Part shown: positions 8,413-17,000 of the stretch, piece after piece | How positions within the stretch are numbered: position 1 is the first letter of the stretch | Layout: the number at the start of each line of letters is the position of its first letter | Origin: Actinomycetales bacterium | GTDB lineage: Bacteria > Actinomycetota > Actinomycetes > S36-B12 > UBA5976 | DNA length: 64,000 nucleotides | Assembly: GCA_027484085.1 (NCBI GenBank) | Contig: JAIXQF010000004.1 | Location: forward strand, 898,162 to 962,161 | Direction of reading: 5' to 3' | Translations under genes and position numbers: made by a program | The notes under the pieces: generated by a model | What the model was told of the DNA's origin: nothing | Database searches by the model: none | The model's input: only the letters and a program-made list of their open reading frames with translations

Positions 8413-10042
8413 TTCATCTAACGCGGACCAGTTGCGTGAACTGAATTCCAAAATCAACGATCTTTCGGAATCTAATCAGAAGTTAACAGCAACTCTTCGT
8501 GAAGCCCGTGAACAAATCATCGGCCTAAAAGAAGAAGTGGATCGCCTTAGTGCGCCACCTAATGGCTATGCCATTTACTTGGGCCCAGCAGCTGACGAAC
8601 TTGTTGACGTCACATTTAATGGTCGCAAAATGCGCGTTGCAATGGCACCAGAGATTGACCGAGAAACCTTGCGTCCGGGGCAAGAAGTCATCCTAAATGA
8701 ATCAATGAACGTGGTAGTGGCTGGTACTTACGACGATCAAGGTGAGATCGTTATTTTTCAGGAAGTTCTCGAAGACGGCCTTCGAGCTATCGTTTCAGGG
8801 CGCAGTGACGAAGAGCGCGTTATCCATTTAGCAGCACCGCTGCGAGATGTCCCACTTAGGTCTGGCGACAGTTTGTTAGCAGACATGAAGGCCGGTTATG
8901 CATTCGAACGCATTGCGAAGTCAGAAGTTGAAGATCTAGTTCTAGAAGAAGTACCTGACATCAATTACGAGGACATCGGTGGTTTGGGTGATCAGATCAA
9001 CACCATCAAAGATGCAGTTGAGTTGCCTTTCCTTCACCCAGAACTGTTCAAGGAATACGAGTTAAAGCCACCAAAGGGTATTTTGCTTTACGGCCCTCCG
9101 GGGTGTGGCAAGACGTTAATTGCTAAGGCAGTTGCCAACTCGCTTGCAAAGAAAGTTTCAGAAATCTCTGGTGTCGGTGAGGGTCGAAGTTACTTTCTGA
9201 ACATCAAGGGTCCTGAACTGTTGAACAAGTTCGTTGGGGAAACCGAGCGACAGATTCGGATCATCTTTCAACGAGCAAGGGAAAAAGCAAGTGAAGGAAC
9301 ACCGGTGATTGTGTTCTTCGATGAGATGGATTCGTTGTTCAGAACTCGAGGCAGCGGAGTCTCCAGCGATGTTGAGAATACGATCGTGCCGCAGTTACTT
9401 AGCGAGATTGATGGCGTTGAAAGTCTTGAAAACGTAATCGTTATTGGAGCTTCAAATCGCGAGGACATGATTGATCCCGCAATTCTTCGACCAGGTCGAC
9501 TAGATGTGAAGATTAAAATCGAACGACCCGATGCCCAAGCAGCAGTCGATATCTTTGCAAAGTACTTAACCACTGACTTGCCGCTGAGTGAAGCTGATTT
9601 AGCACTGCACGGAAATGATCCCCAAGCCACTGCTACTGGCATGATCCAGCGCGTGGTTGAAGAGATGTATGCGACTACGCCAAATAACGAATTCCTTGAG
9701 GTCACATACGCCAACGGGGATAAAGAAGTTCTCTACTTTAAGGACTTCAGTTCCGGCGCCATGATTGAAAACATTGTGAGCCGCGCCAAGAAGGCGGCCA
9801 TCAAGTCATTCCTTACAGTTGGGGAAAAAGGAATCACAATCGAGCATTTACTACAGGCTTGCTTGGACGAGTTCCACGAGAACGAAGACCTACCAAACAC
9901 CACAAACCCAGATGATTGGTCCCGAATTTCTGGCAAGAAGGGTGATCGAATTGTCTTCATGAGAACTTTGATTCATGGCAAGAAGGGTGATGATTCAGGA
10001 AGAAGCATCGACACTTCGCTTTCTCCAAATCCATTCGCTTAA
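8405..10042 (+). CDS. mpa: Pup-recognising AAA ATPase (Mpa/ARC)
   Basis: Hexameric ATPase that binds Pup through an N-terminal coiled coil and unfolds pupylated proteins. The coiled coil spans about residues 8-50, OB domains 50-170, Walker A GPPGCGKT is at 230-237, Walker [11 protein letters not shown] near 301, and the arginine-finger segment is [10 protein letters not shown]. At 545 aa it is nearer the shorter ARC forms than M. tuberculosis Mpa. The C-terminus is SLSPNPFA and lacks the penultimate-tyrosine motif that inserts into the 20S proteasome ring. That fits the absence of prcBA here. It overlaps trmI by 8 nt, and dop follows after 10 bp. Confidence 0.95.
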   Translation: MTDSSNADQLRELNSKINDLSESNQKLTATLREAREQIIGLKEEVDRLSAPPNGYAIYLGPAADELVDVTFNGRKMRVAMAPEIDRETLRPGQEVILNESMNVVVAGTYDDQGEIVIFQEVLEDGLRAIVSGRSDEERVIHLAAPLRDVPLRSGDSLLADMKAGYAFERIAKSEVEDLVLEEVPDINYEDIGGLGDQINTIKDAVELPFLHPELFKEYELKPPKGILLYGPPGCGKTLIAKAVANSLAKKVSEISGVGEGRSYFLNIKGPELLNKFVGETERQIRIIFQRAREKASEGTPVIVFFDEMDSLFRTRGSGVSSDVENTIVPQLLSEIDGVESLENVIVIGASNREDMIDPAILRPGRLDVKIKIERPDAQAAVDIFAKYLTTDLPLSEADLALHGNDPQATATGMIQRVVEEMYATTPNNEFLEVTYANGDKEVLYFKDFSSGAMIENIVSRAKKAAIKSFLTVGEKGITIEHLLQACLDEFHENEDLPNTTNPDDWSRISGKKGDRIVFMRTLIHGKKGDDSGRSIDTSLSPNPFA

Positions 10043-10052
10043 GGGTTCAGTC

Positions 10053-11573
10053 ATGTCAGTTCGTCGCGTTATGGGTATCGAATCTGAATTCGGTATCTCC
10101 AATCCGCAGGATTCAAGCGCAAATCCCATGCTCCTCTCCAGCCAAGTTGTTAACGCATATGGAAATGAAGTCATGCCGAATCGGATTCGACGAATGCGAT
10201 GGGACTACGATGTCGAATCTCCACTCAGGGACGCACGAGGCTTTGATATGAGTCGAGCTGAAGCGGATCCCAGTCAACTAACAGATGACGACTACGGACT
10301 AGCAAATCTGGTTTTGCCAAACGGTGCCAGATATTACGTTGATCATGCGCATCCAGAGTTTGCATCGCCAGAAGTTACCAATCCTTATGATGCCGCTCTC
10401 TGGGATACCGCAGGGGATCGCATTATTGAACGAAGTGCCCGACTTGCCAGCAAGTTAACAGGTGAACTGATCACGGTATATAAGAACAACACCGACGGAA
10501 AAGGTGTTAGTTACGGAACTCATGAAAATTACCAAGTACTTCGGGATGTACCATTCACCGATCTCGTCAAATTCCTCACACCGTTTTTCGTAACCAGATG
10601 TATCTTCGCTGGTGCCGGTCGAGTCGGGCTGGGTCAGGAGAATCTGGAACCTGGTTTTCAAATTAGCCAACGGGCGGATTTTTTTGAGGCCGAGGTTGGA
10701 TTAGAAACCACACTGCGTCGACCAATCATCAATACACGAGATGAACCGCACGCAGATCCCGATCTTTATCGTCGTCTTCACGTAATTATCGGTGATGCAA
10801 ACATGTCACAGAAGATGACCTACCTGAAGATGGGAACAACTGCGATCGTGCTCAGCATGATTGAGGCAGGCTTCTTGAAACTTGACTTCGAGTTATATGA
10901 CCCTGTGACATCCATGCATCTTGTGAGTCATGACTACAAGTTTGAAACTAAGCAACGCTTGCGTGACGGATCTGAAATGTCAGCGCTGGAGATTCAAAAG
11001 CACTATCAGGAGAGCGCAGTGCGTTTCTTAGTTGAAACCAATGAGACCGACGAGATGGCACATGACGTCGTGAGAAATTGGGGCCGAATCCTTACTGCGC
11101 TCGAACAAAACCCTATGTCATTGGTTAACGAAGTTGACTGGATTTCAAAACTCTCAGTACTTAATGGTTATCGAAATCGCGACCAGCTTTTGTGGAATGA
11201 CTCACGTTTGGCAGCGATAGACATTCAGTTTGCTGATCTGCGCCCAGATAAAGGTCTGGCTCGCGTACTTCAGCAAAAGGGCAAAATGGATCTTATGTTC
11301 ACTGAGGAGCAAGTGGCTATGGCAGTGGCGAATCCACCTTCAGATACTCGGGCCTTCTTCCGCGGCACTTGTGTTGCAAAGTTTGTGGATCAAGTGGCAG
11401 CGGCCTCCTGGGATTCGGTAATTCTCGATCTCGGACCTGACTTGCCGCTAAAGCGCATTGCAACTCCCGATGCACTTGGTGGCACCAAACTTGCCACGTC
11501 AGAACTTTTTGAGCGCTCGAAACTTGCGAGCGACTTGATGGCCAACCTGTTGCCAGAGCATGTGTTGGCATAA
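10053..11573 (+). CDS. dop: Pup deamidase/depupylase
   Basis: Dop deamidates the C-terminal Gln of Pup to Glu and also removes Pup from substrates, using a carboxylate-amine-ligase/glutamine-synthetase-like fold. The real start is the ATG at 10053 (MSVRRVMGIESEFGIS); the ORF track adds 26 residues that overlap mpa. The metal-binding opening GIESEFGI, YVDHAHPEFASPE, KNNTDGKGVSYGTHENY and [11 protein letters not shown] are all present. Its 506 aa is normal. The active-site neighbourhood matches the PafA paralogue downstream. It is needed because Pup here ends in Gln. Confidence 0.95.
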   Translation: MSVRRVMGIESEFGISNPQDSSANPMLLSSQVVNAYGNEVMPNRIRRMRWDYDVESPLRDARGFDMSRAEADPSQLTDDDYGLANLVLPNGARYYVDHAHPEFASPEVTNPYDAALWDTAGDRIIERSARLASKLTGELITVYKNNTDGKGVSYGTHENYQVLRDVPFTDLVKFLTPFFVTRCIFAGAGRVGLGQENLEPGFQISQRADFFEAEVGLETTLRRPIINTRDEPHADPDLYRRLHVIIGDANMSQKMTYLKMGTTAIVLSMIEAGFLKLDFELYDPVTSMHLVSHDYKFETKQRLRDGSEMSALEIQKHYQESAVRFLVETNETDEMAHDVVRNWGRILTALEQNPMSLVNEVDWISKLSVLNGYRNRDQLLWNDSRLAAIDIQFADLRPDKGLARVLQQKGKMDLMFTEEQVAMAVANPPSDTRAFFRGTCVAKFVDQVAAASWDSVILDLGPDLPLKRIATPDALGGTKLATSELFERSKLASDLMANLLPEHVLA

Positions 11574-11590
11574 GGTTTACGTAGTTGGTT

Positions 11591-11596
11591 TAGTCT
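11591..11596 (+). promoter_or_regulatory. Possible -10 element TAGTCT upstream of pup
   Basis: TAGTCT lies in the 65-bp dop-pup gap and would give pup its own promoter with a leader of about 36 nt carrying the SD AGGAG. No clear -35 element is seen. Confidence 0.35.
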
Positions 11597-11638
11597 GATG
11601 TCTAAAGTTCCACTATTAAAAAAGCTTAGGAGTTTGGT

Positions 11639-11821
11639 ATGAGCGAGCGTGAGTTTGCAAAAGGAAGCTCCGACCGAGAACAAGCGAGCGATTTAAGTCC
11701 GCTTCCAACGGTTTCGAGTTCTGATCTTGACGTGACCGACTTACTTGATGCAATTGATTTAGTTCTTGAAGAAAATGCTGAAGAGTTCGTTAAAGGTTTC
11801 GTGCAAAAAGGTGGCCAGTAA
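11639..11821 (+). CDS. pup: Prokaryotic ubiquitin-like protein Pup
   Basis: Small intrinsically disordered modifier, 60 aa, ligated by its C-terminus to lysines of target proteins. The conserved C-terminal half DLLDAIDLVLEENAEEFV and the ending VQKGGQ are diagnostic. The last residue is Gln, so it must be deamidated by Dop before ligation. The N-terminal half is short and diverged. AGGAG eight bases before the ATG is a good ribosome binding site. Its TAA is followed at the very next base by the GTG of pafA, whereas many actinobacteria have prcB and prcA next to pup. Confidence 0.96.
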   Translation: MSEREFAKGSSDREQASDLSPLPTVSSSDLDVTDLLDAIDLVLEENAEEFVKGFVQKGGQ

Positions 11822-13207
11822 GTGTCATCGGGTCGACTTGATAAACGTATCTTTGGAATTGAAACTGAGTTCGGTGTAACTTGCACCTTTCAAGGCCAAC
11901 GTCGACTTACTCCTGACGAAGTTGCGCGATACCTATTCAAGCGCGTTGTGTCATGGGGAAGAAGTTCAAATGTTTTTCTCACGAACGGCGCAAGGCTCTA
12001 CCTAGATGTTGGTAGCCATCCGGAGTATGCAACAGCCGAGTGTGATGACTTTCATGACTTGATCGTTCAAGATAAAGCTGGCGAGCGAATTCTTGAAGAG
12101 CTAATCCTTGATGCCCAAGATCGGTTGCGCGAAGAAGGCATTGAAGGGGAGATTTACCTTTTTAAAAACAACACAGACTCTGGCGGTAATTCGTACGGCT
12201 GCCATGAGAACTTCCTGATTAAGCGTAGACAGGACTATTTGGAGCAGATCGAAGCGCTGCTCCCGTTTCTGATTACACGACAGCTGATTTGTGGGGCCGG
12301 CAAAGTACTCACAACTCCGCGTGGAACCATCTACTCGCTTTCGCAGCGCGCTGATCACATGTGGGAAGGCGTATCAAGCGCAACTACGCGATCTCGGCCA
12401 ATTATCAACACAAGAGATGAACCGCACGCTGATTCAGAAGCATTTCGCCGACTTCACGTTATCGTTGGCGATTCCAACATGTCAGAAATGACAACGTTGC
12501 TCAAAGTTGTCTCGATGGATTTTGTGTTGCGCCTCCTTGAAACTGGAAACCTGAATCGGGACTTTACGCTTGATAATCCGATAAGAGCGATTCGCGACGT
12601 TTCCCATGACATCACGGGACTTGCAAGCGTCACCTTGAATTCTGGTTCAACTATGACGGCCCTTGAAATGCAATGGGCCTACCTAGAGATGGTTAAGGCA
12701 TATGTTGCGACGGGGGACATGAACATGACCCGTGAGCATGAAATCGCACTTGAACTATGGGAAAGAACTTTAACGGCAGTAGAAACCGGAAACCACGCCT
12801 TGATCGAAAAGGACATCGACTGGGCAATCAAGAAGCAATTGCTCGATTCTTATCGAGACAAGAACGGCTTAGATCTAGATTCACCAAGAGTTGCCCAACT
12901 AGATCTGATGTATCACGACATTACTCAGAGCCGTGGGCTGTTCTATCTTTTGCAGAAGAATGGTCGCGCTAACCGAATTACGAACGATGCAGAGATTCAA
13001 GCTGCACAGACGGTCCCACCACAGACCACGAGAGCAAAGCTTCGTGGAGACTTCATTGCAGCTGCCCAGGCTGCCGGCAAAGATATAAGTGTTGATTGGG
13101 TTCATCTAAAAATGAATGACCAGTCTCAGCGCACTGTCCTATGCAAAGATCCCTTCGCAAACGTGGATGAGCGTGTCCAGAAACTCATCGACTCTATGCA
13201 GGAGTAG
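11822..13207 (+). CDS. pafA: Pup--protein ligase
   Basis: PafA phosphorylates the C-terminal Glu of deamidated Pup with ATP and joins it to substrate lysines. It shares the Dop fold: [11 protein letters not shown] at the N-terminus with the magnesium-binding Glu, [33 protein letters not shown] and [13 protein letters not shown]. Length 461 aa is typical. It starts with GTG immediately after the pup stop codon, so translation is probably coupled. The C-terminal domain segment [14 protein letters not shown] is present. The FKBP lipoprotein gene follows with its own promoter. Confidence 0.95.
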   Translation: MSSGRLDKRIFGIETEFGVTCTFQGQRRLTPDEVARYLFKRVVSWGRSSNVFLTNGARLYLDVGSHPEYATAECDDFHDLIVQDKAGERILEELILDAQDRLREEGIEGEIYLFKNNTDSGGNSYGCHENFLIKRRQDYLEQIEALLPFLITRQLICGAGKVLTTPRGTIYSLSQRADHMWEGVSSATTRSRPIINTRDEPHADSEAFRRLHVIVGDSNMSEMTTLLKVVSMDFVLRLLETGNLNRDFTLDNPIRAIRDVSHDITGLASVTLNSGSTMTALEMQWAYLEMVKAYVATGDMNMTREHEIALELWERTLTAVETGNHALIEKDIDWAIKKQLLDSYRDKNGLDLDSPRVAQLDLMYHDITQSRGLFYLLQKNGRANRITNDAEIQAAQTVPPQTTRAKLRGDFIAAAQAAGKDISVDWVHLKMNDQSQRTVLCKDPFANVDERVQKLIDSMQE

Positions 13208-13221
13208 CGACACCCTAACGT

Positions 13222-13227
13222 TAGACT
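13222..13227 (+). promoter_or_regulatory. -10 element TAGACT of the FKBP lipoprotein gene
   Basis: TAGACT plus six bases reaches the ATG at 13234, suggesting a leaderless transcript. The perfect 10-bp palindrome CTAACGTTAG (13214-13223) overlaps the hexamer and could be an operator. Confidence 0.5.
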
Positions 13228-13233
13228 TTGGGC

Positions 13234-13722
13234 ATGTTCACAAAAACTTCGGCTTTACTTATGGCAGTCACGCTGTCACTAACTGCCTGCTCTTCAAATT
13301 CTGACACTGACACTGCAGCCACGGAACCTGTAAGCGTTCAGGTCACTGGCGAATATGGCAGTGAACCAGTCGTAGTTATCACGCCTGGTGCGCCAGTTAC
13401 CGAACTTGAAGTGACGGACCTAATTGTGGGAACAGGTGACGAACTTACTTCCGACTCAACGTTGACCGCACATTACGTGGGATACGGCGCAACTACAGGC
13501 CAGATGTTCGATGCGTCTTGGGTGCGTGGCGAGCCGGCAACATTTCCATTGGCTAACGTGATTCTTGGTTGGCAGGGTGGTTTGTTGGGCATGCAAGTAG
13601 GCGGTAGACGTCTATTGGTGATTCCATCCGAGCTCGGCTACGGAATCAACCCGCCGGCTGGAAGCGGCATTGAACCGGGCGAGACCTTGATCTTTGTTGT
13701 CGACCTAGTAAGTTTTGAATAG
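13234..13722 (+). CDS. FKBP-type peptidyl-prolyl isomerase, lipoprotein
   Basis: Peptidyl-prolyl cis-trans isomerase predicted to sit on the outer face of the membrane. A signal peptide (FTKTSALLMAVTLSLTAC) ends in a lipobox with the lipidated Cys, followed by a Ser/Asp/Thr-rich linker. The FKBP domain covers the C-terminal 110 residues (LTAHYVGYGATTGQMFDASW, LGWQGGLLGMQVGGRR, LGYGINPPAGSGIEPGETL). The ORF track starts two codons early at a TTG; the ATG at 13234 fits both the signal peptide and the promoter. A second, cytoplasmic FKBP gene follows. Confidence 0.92.
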   Translation: MFTKTSALLMAVTLSLTACSSNSDTDTAATEPVSVQVTGEYGSEPVVVITPGAPVTELEVTDLIVGTGDELTSDSTLTAHYVGYGATTGQMFDASWVRGEPATFPLANVILGWQGGLLGMQVGGRRLLVIPSELGYGINPPAGSGIEPGETLIFVVDLVSFE

Positions 13723-13768
13723 GCACGTTTTACCCGCTAAAGATTTACCGACTTAGATAGAAGGAACC

Positions 13769-14128
13769 ATGGAAGCACCAGAGTTTGACTTTCCAGAAGG
13801 CCCAGCGCCAACTGATCTGGTAATCGAAGACATTTCTGTTGGCGACGGTGTTGAAGCCGCGCCAGGTCAGAAAGTCACGGTTCACTATGCTGGTATCGAT
13901 TTTGAGTCTGGCGAGCAATTTGATTCGTCATGGGATCGTGGCGAGTCGATCGAGTTTCCATTACGGGGACTCATCGCAGGTTGGCAAGAAGGTATTCCAG
14001 GAATGAAAGTTGGCGGTCGTAGAAAGCTAACCATTCCGCCCGAGTTGGCCTATGGCGCAGCTGGCAGCGGACATCGCCTGTCCGGCAAGACCTTAGTTTT
14101 CATAATCGATCTGTTAGCCGTTTCCTAA
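13769..14128 (+). CDS. FKBP-type peptidyl-prolyl isomerase, cytoplasmic
   Basis: A single-domain FKBP of 119 aa without a signal peptide. The domain is complete (VTVHYAGIDFESGEQFDSSW, LIAGWQEGIPGMKVGGRRKL, IPPELAYG). Residues of the binding pocket (Tyr, Phe-Asp, Trp, Tyr) are conserved, so it should be an active isomerase or folding helper. The ribosome binding site AAGGAA precedes the ATG. It is paired with the lipoprotein FKBP gene upstream, and pafB begins 3 bp after its stop. Confidence 0.93.
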   Translation: MEAPEFDFPEGPAPTDLVIEDISVGDGVEAAPGQKVTVHYAGIDFESGEQFDSSWDRGESIEFPLRGLIAGWQEGIPGMKVGGRRKLTIPPELAYGAAGSGHRLSGKTLVFIIDLLAVS

Positions 14129-14131
14129 GTC

Positions 14132-15088
14132 ATGGCTCGAGCACGTACTGAGCGAATGCTCAACTTGCTCTTTGTGCTGTTAAATTCACGCACACCTCTT
14201 ACACGGGAACAGATTCGCGAACGCGTACCTGGCTATGGTGAATCCAATGAAGCATTTGAGCGCATGTTCGAACGAGATAAAGCAGCGTTACGAGATCTTG
14301 CGATACCGGTAGAAACCAAACCGGTAGACCTATTTCATGATGATGTTTTGGGCTATCGAATTGATCGAAGCGACTGGTTAATGCCAGAGATCACACTTAA
14401 TACTCAGGAACGCACCTACTTAAGTTTGGCAGCAAGTGCGTGGCAGAGCGCGCAACTAAGAACTGCTGCCAAGCAAGCAGTTTCAAGTGTGGACTTGCGC
14501 GAGCAAGACACTGAGATTGCGGTACCTGTCTCGCTAGCAAAGGGACGTCGGCACATTGCTGAAATTTTGGCGGCCATTTCAAACAAGAAGACAGTCACGT
14601 TTGACTACGTTGGATTAAGGAACTCCGAAGTAGTGCGCCGAACCATAGATCCTTGGCGAGCATTGCTGCATTCCGGTCACTGGTACCTAATTGGTTTCGA
14701 CCAAGAAAAGGGCGAAGTTCGAACCTTTCGAACCGATCGAATTGTTGGCGACTTAGTAGAAACCAAGCACGACATCTTGGAACCGATGCCACCTGACTTT
14801 GACCTCTACTCGGTCATTTCTGGTTGGGAAAGTTCGGATAAAGATGCGACTATCGCTCAGGTATTGGTTCGGCCTGGTCGAGGTGCCTCTCTTCGAGCTC
14901 TCGCATCCGAGATAGAAATAGGTAGCGATTGGGATGAATTGACCATTCCATATCAGCATGAGTCACAACTCGTTGGACTCATTGCTAGCGCTTGTGATGT
15001 AACAAGAGTCAAATCCCCACAGTCATTGCACGATTCAGTAAGTCGGGTTGTAGCAACAACATTGTCGGTGCATAACTATGGCAAATGA
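14132..15088 (+). CDS. pafB: WYL-domain transcriptional regulator PafB
   Basis: N-terminal winged helix-turn-helix (about residues 1-80), a WYL domain in the middle (FDYVGLRNSEVVRRTIDPWRAL, GHWYLIGFDQEKGEVRTFRTDRI) and a WCX C-terminal extension; 318 aa. In mycobacteria PafB and PafC form a heterodimeric activator of the LexA/RecA-independent DNA-damage response and are not needed for pupylation. The gene begins 3 bp after the FKBP stop and overlaps pafC by 11 nt, consistent with coupled synthesis of the two partners. Confidence 0.92.
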   Translation: MARARTERMLNLLFVLLNSRTPLTREQIRERVPGYGESNEAFERMFERDKAALRDLAIPVETKPVDLFHDDVLGYRIDRSDWLMPEITLNTQERTYLSLAASAWQSAQLRTAAKQAVSSVDLREQDTEIAVPVSLAKGRRHIAEILAAISNKKTVTFDYVGLRNSEVVRRTIDPWRALLHSGHWYLIGFDQEKGEVRTFRTDRIVGDLVETKHDILEPMPPDFDLYSVISGWESSDKDATIAQVLVRPGRGASLRALASEIEIGSDWDELTIPYQHESQLVGLIASACDVTRVKSPQSLHDSVSRVVATTLSVHNYGK

Positions 15089-15974
15089 TCTAGAGCTTTT
15101 GATAAAGCTACTTCCTTGGTTGGTTGCCAATAACGGGTCGTCGCTATCTGACATTGCAAATCAGTTCCAGATCTCCGAAAGGCATGCGTTAGATCTGATT
15201 GGTCAATTAGTCGTGACCGGACCTTCACAAGCTGGAGGTGGTTTGGTCGACATTGACTTTGAGGATGCCGAATCGATATTCGTATCGGATGCAAAAGCAT
15301 TGGATCGCCCGATTAAGCTCTCGCAGTTTGAAGCCTCGACCTTGCTTGGTGGGTTGCACTATCTAGAACAGTTGCCCGATTTTGTGGATGTCGAAATCAT
15401 CTCAGGACTTATTGCAAAAATTCAGCAGGCTATGCCAACAGTTGATAGTCCGATTAGTGTGGTGGCTGCTCCGACTTCGGAAAGTATCCGCGCCATTGTT
15501 AGTGAAGGTTTAAGTAACCGCAAAGCTATTGAGATTAAATACTTGGGGATAACGAAGGACGATGTATCAATTCGCCTCGTAGATCCGATTTCTACATATG
15601 GTCAAGATGACTTTGTTTACCTAAAGGCTTGGTGTCGCAACTCGCAAGCTTGGCGAAGCTTCCGGCTAGATCGAATTCTTGAAGCCACCCTGACCGCAGA
15701 TGCAATGGACATTCCAGAATACGAAGAGTCTCAAGAGGCCAAGCGTGAGTATTTAGCTGCCATCGAGTTGGATAAGGCCTATTACGGACAGCTTGATCAA
15801 GTGGATGTCGTGAGTTTCAAGGAGTACATGTGGCATGCCGTGGAGGTGGAATTGAAGGTGTACTCACGTGATTGGCTAGTTTCCATGATTCTGGCCTCAG
15901 GAGGACGGGTTAAAGCCGTTAGACCACCGGACTTGATCGCTGCATTGGTTGAGCGGGCTCAGGCGTGGGAATAG
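15078..15974 (+). CDS. pafC: WYL-domain transcriptional regulator PafC
   Basis: Paralogue and partner of PafB, 298 aa, with an N-terminal winged-helix region, a WYL domain (IEIKYLGITKDDVSIRLVDPI, VYLKAWCRNSQAWRSFRLDRI) and a WCX-like C-terminal domain. It overlaps pafB by 11 nt. With PafB it should recruit RNA polymerase to DNA-repair promoters; in mycobacteria single-stranded DNA is the reported signal. The neighbourhood with tatA and tatC downstream is conserved. Confidence 0.92.
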   Translation: MANDLELLIKLLPWLVANNGSSLSDIANQFQISERHALDLIGQLVVTGPSQAGGGLVDIDFEDAESIFVSDAKALDRPIKLSQFEASTLLGGLHYLEQLPDFVDVEIISGLIAKIQQAMPTVDSPISVVAAPTSESIRAIVSEGLSNRKAIEIKYLGITKDDVSIRLVDPISTYGQDDFVYLKAWCRNSQAWRSFRLDRILEATLTADAMDIPEYEESQEAKREYLAAIELDKAYYGQLDQVDVVSFKEYMWHAVEVELKVYSRDWLVSMILASGGRVKAVRPPDLIAALVERAQAWE

Positions 15975-15988
15975 TGTTGATTCAACAC
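15974..15988. promoter_or_regulatory. Palindrome upstream of tatA, possible operator
   Basis: GTGTTGA-T-TCAACAC, two perfect 7-bp arms around one base, begins at the last base of the pafC stop. It overlaps the -35 region of a possible tatA promoter (TACCGT at 16005-16010). The match may be chance, but its placement suits a regulator site. Confidence 0.35.
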
Positions 15989-16036
15989 CGATCATCAGAT
16001 GCGATACCGTTAAGCATTGCACTTTAAGGAGACAAG

Positions 16037-16213
16037 ATGCGAGCCCTTTTTGATTCACCAGCAGCCATAATTCTTTTACTACTTGTAATTGTGCTGTTTG
16101 GTGCTCGTCGTCTACCTGATGCAGCCAAGAGTGTCGGCAAGTCAATTAAGGCATTCAAGTCTGAGATGGAATCCGATAAGCCCACAGAATCTAACGACTC
16201 AAACAAGAGTTAG
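16037..16213 (+). CDS. tatA: Sec-independent translocase subunit TatA
   Basis: A 58-aa protein too short for the ORF track. It starts MRALFDSPAAIILLLLVIVL, one N-terminal transmembrane helix, followed by the FGARRLPD hinge (the FG-[K/A]-x-LP signature) and the amphipathic helix AAKSVGKSIKAFKSEM, then a short polar tail. TatA oligomerises to form the passage for folded twin-arginine substrates. AAGGAG five bases before the ATG is a strong ribosome binding site. tatC starts 8 bp after its stop. Confidence 0.95.
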   Translation: MRALFDSPAAIILLLLVIVLFGARRLPDAAKSVGKSIKAFKSEMESDKPTESNDSNKS

Positions 16214-16221
16214 TTATTGCA

Positions 16222-16992
16222 ATGGCGAAAGCCTCTACTCGCGGTGCGAAAATCGGTGAAATGACGCTCATAGAGCATTTCCGTGAATTACGTATGCGCC
16301 TTGTGCGTAGCGCTCTTGCGCTGATACTAGGAACAATCGCAGTTTGGAATCAGTTTCCAGCAATTTTTGAGACGATACGGGCACCTTACGACAGTGTGCA
16401 AGGGCTGGGATCAAGTGCGGTACTTGCGTTAACGGGAGTTACGAGCGGCTTCTCGCTACAGCTTCGCGTTTCACTTGCTGTGGGATTCGTGGTCTCGAGT
16501 CCAGTTTGGATCTATCAGCTCTGGAAATTTGTCTCGCCAGGATTGAAGAAGAACGAACGCAAATGGGCATACTTGTTCACTTTGGTAGCCGTACCGCTAT
16601 TCGTATGTGGTGTCTTGTTGGCTTACTACGTTATGCCTCGAATGTTAGACATACTTTTTGAATTCACTCCATCTGATGTTGAGAACGTTACAAGCGTGGA
16701 AAGTTACTTAAGCTTTTTCCTTCACCTAACTCTGTTCTTCGGAATCGGATTCCTATTACCTTTGATTCTGGTCTCATTGAACTTTGCTGGTTTGCTATCA
16801 GGGGAGCGGATCAAAAGCTCATGGCGTTGGTTGATCTTAGGCAGCTTCGTGTTTGGTGCCGTAGCTACCCCTAATGGTGATCCACTTGCAATGACATTTG
16901 TAGCGTTGCCAATGATTGCTCTGAGTTTTATTGCGGTTGGTATTGCATTACTCAATGACGCGCGACGCTCGCGTGCAACTGGTGAGTCTTAG
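16222..16992 (+). CDS. tatC: Sec-independent translocase subunit TatC
   Basis: Polytopic membrane receptor that recognises the twin-arginine signal peptide. MTLIEHFRELRMRLVRS is the conserved cytoplasmic N-terminus, the first periplasmic region contains the family motif LSVSLAVG-like segment (LQLRVSLAVG), WKFVSPGLKKNERKW is the second conserved loop, and six hydrophobic helices are visible in 256 aa. The gene is 8 bp downstream of tatA. No tatB is seen, as is usual near tatAC in actinobacteria. Confidence 0.95.
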   Translation: MAKASTRGAKIGEMTLIEHFRELRMRLVRSALALILGTIAVWNQFPAIFETIRAPYDSVQGLGSSAVLALTGVTSGFSLQLRVSLAVGFVVSSPVWIYQLWKFVSPGLKKNERKWAYLFTLVAVPLFVCGVLLAYYVMPRMLDILFEFTPSDVENVTSVESYLSFFLHLTLFFGIGFLLPLILVSLNFAGLLSGERIKSSWRWLILGSFVFGAVATPNGDPLAMTFVALPMIALSFIAVGIALLNDARRSRATGES

Positions 16993-17000
16993 GTTCGAGA

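Noticed and set aside
9268-9714. 148-aa minus-strand ORF inside mpa
   Set aside because: It mirrors the AAA domain coding region, has low-complexity Ser/Ile composition and no start signal; a shadow ORF.
9975-10052. 26-residue N-terminal extension of the Dop ORF
   Set aside because: It overlaps the mpa 3' end; the family start GIESEFGI is just after the ATG at 10053.
11626-11886. Minus-strand ORF across pup
   Set aside because: Antisense to pup and the pafA start; no supporting features.
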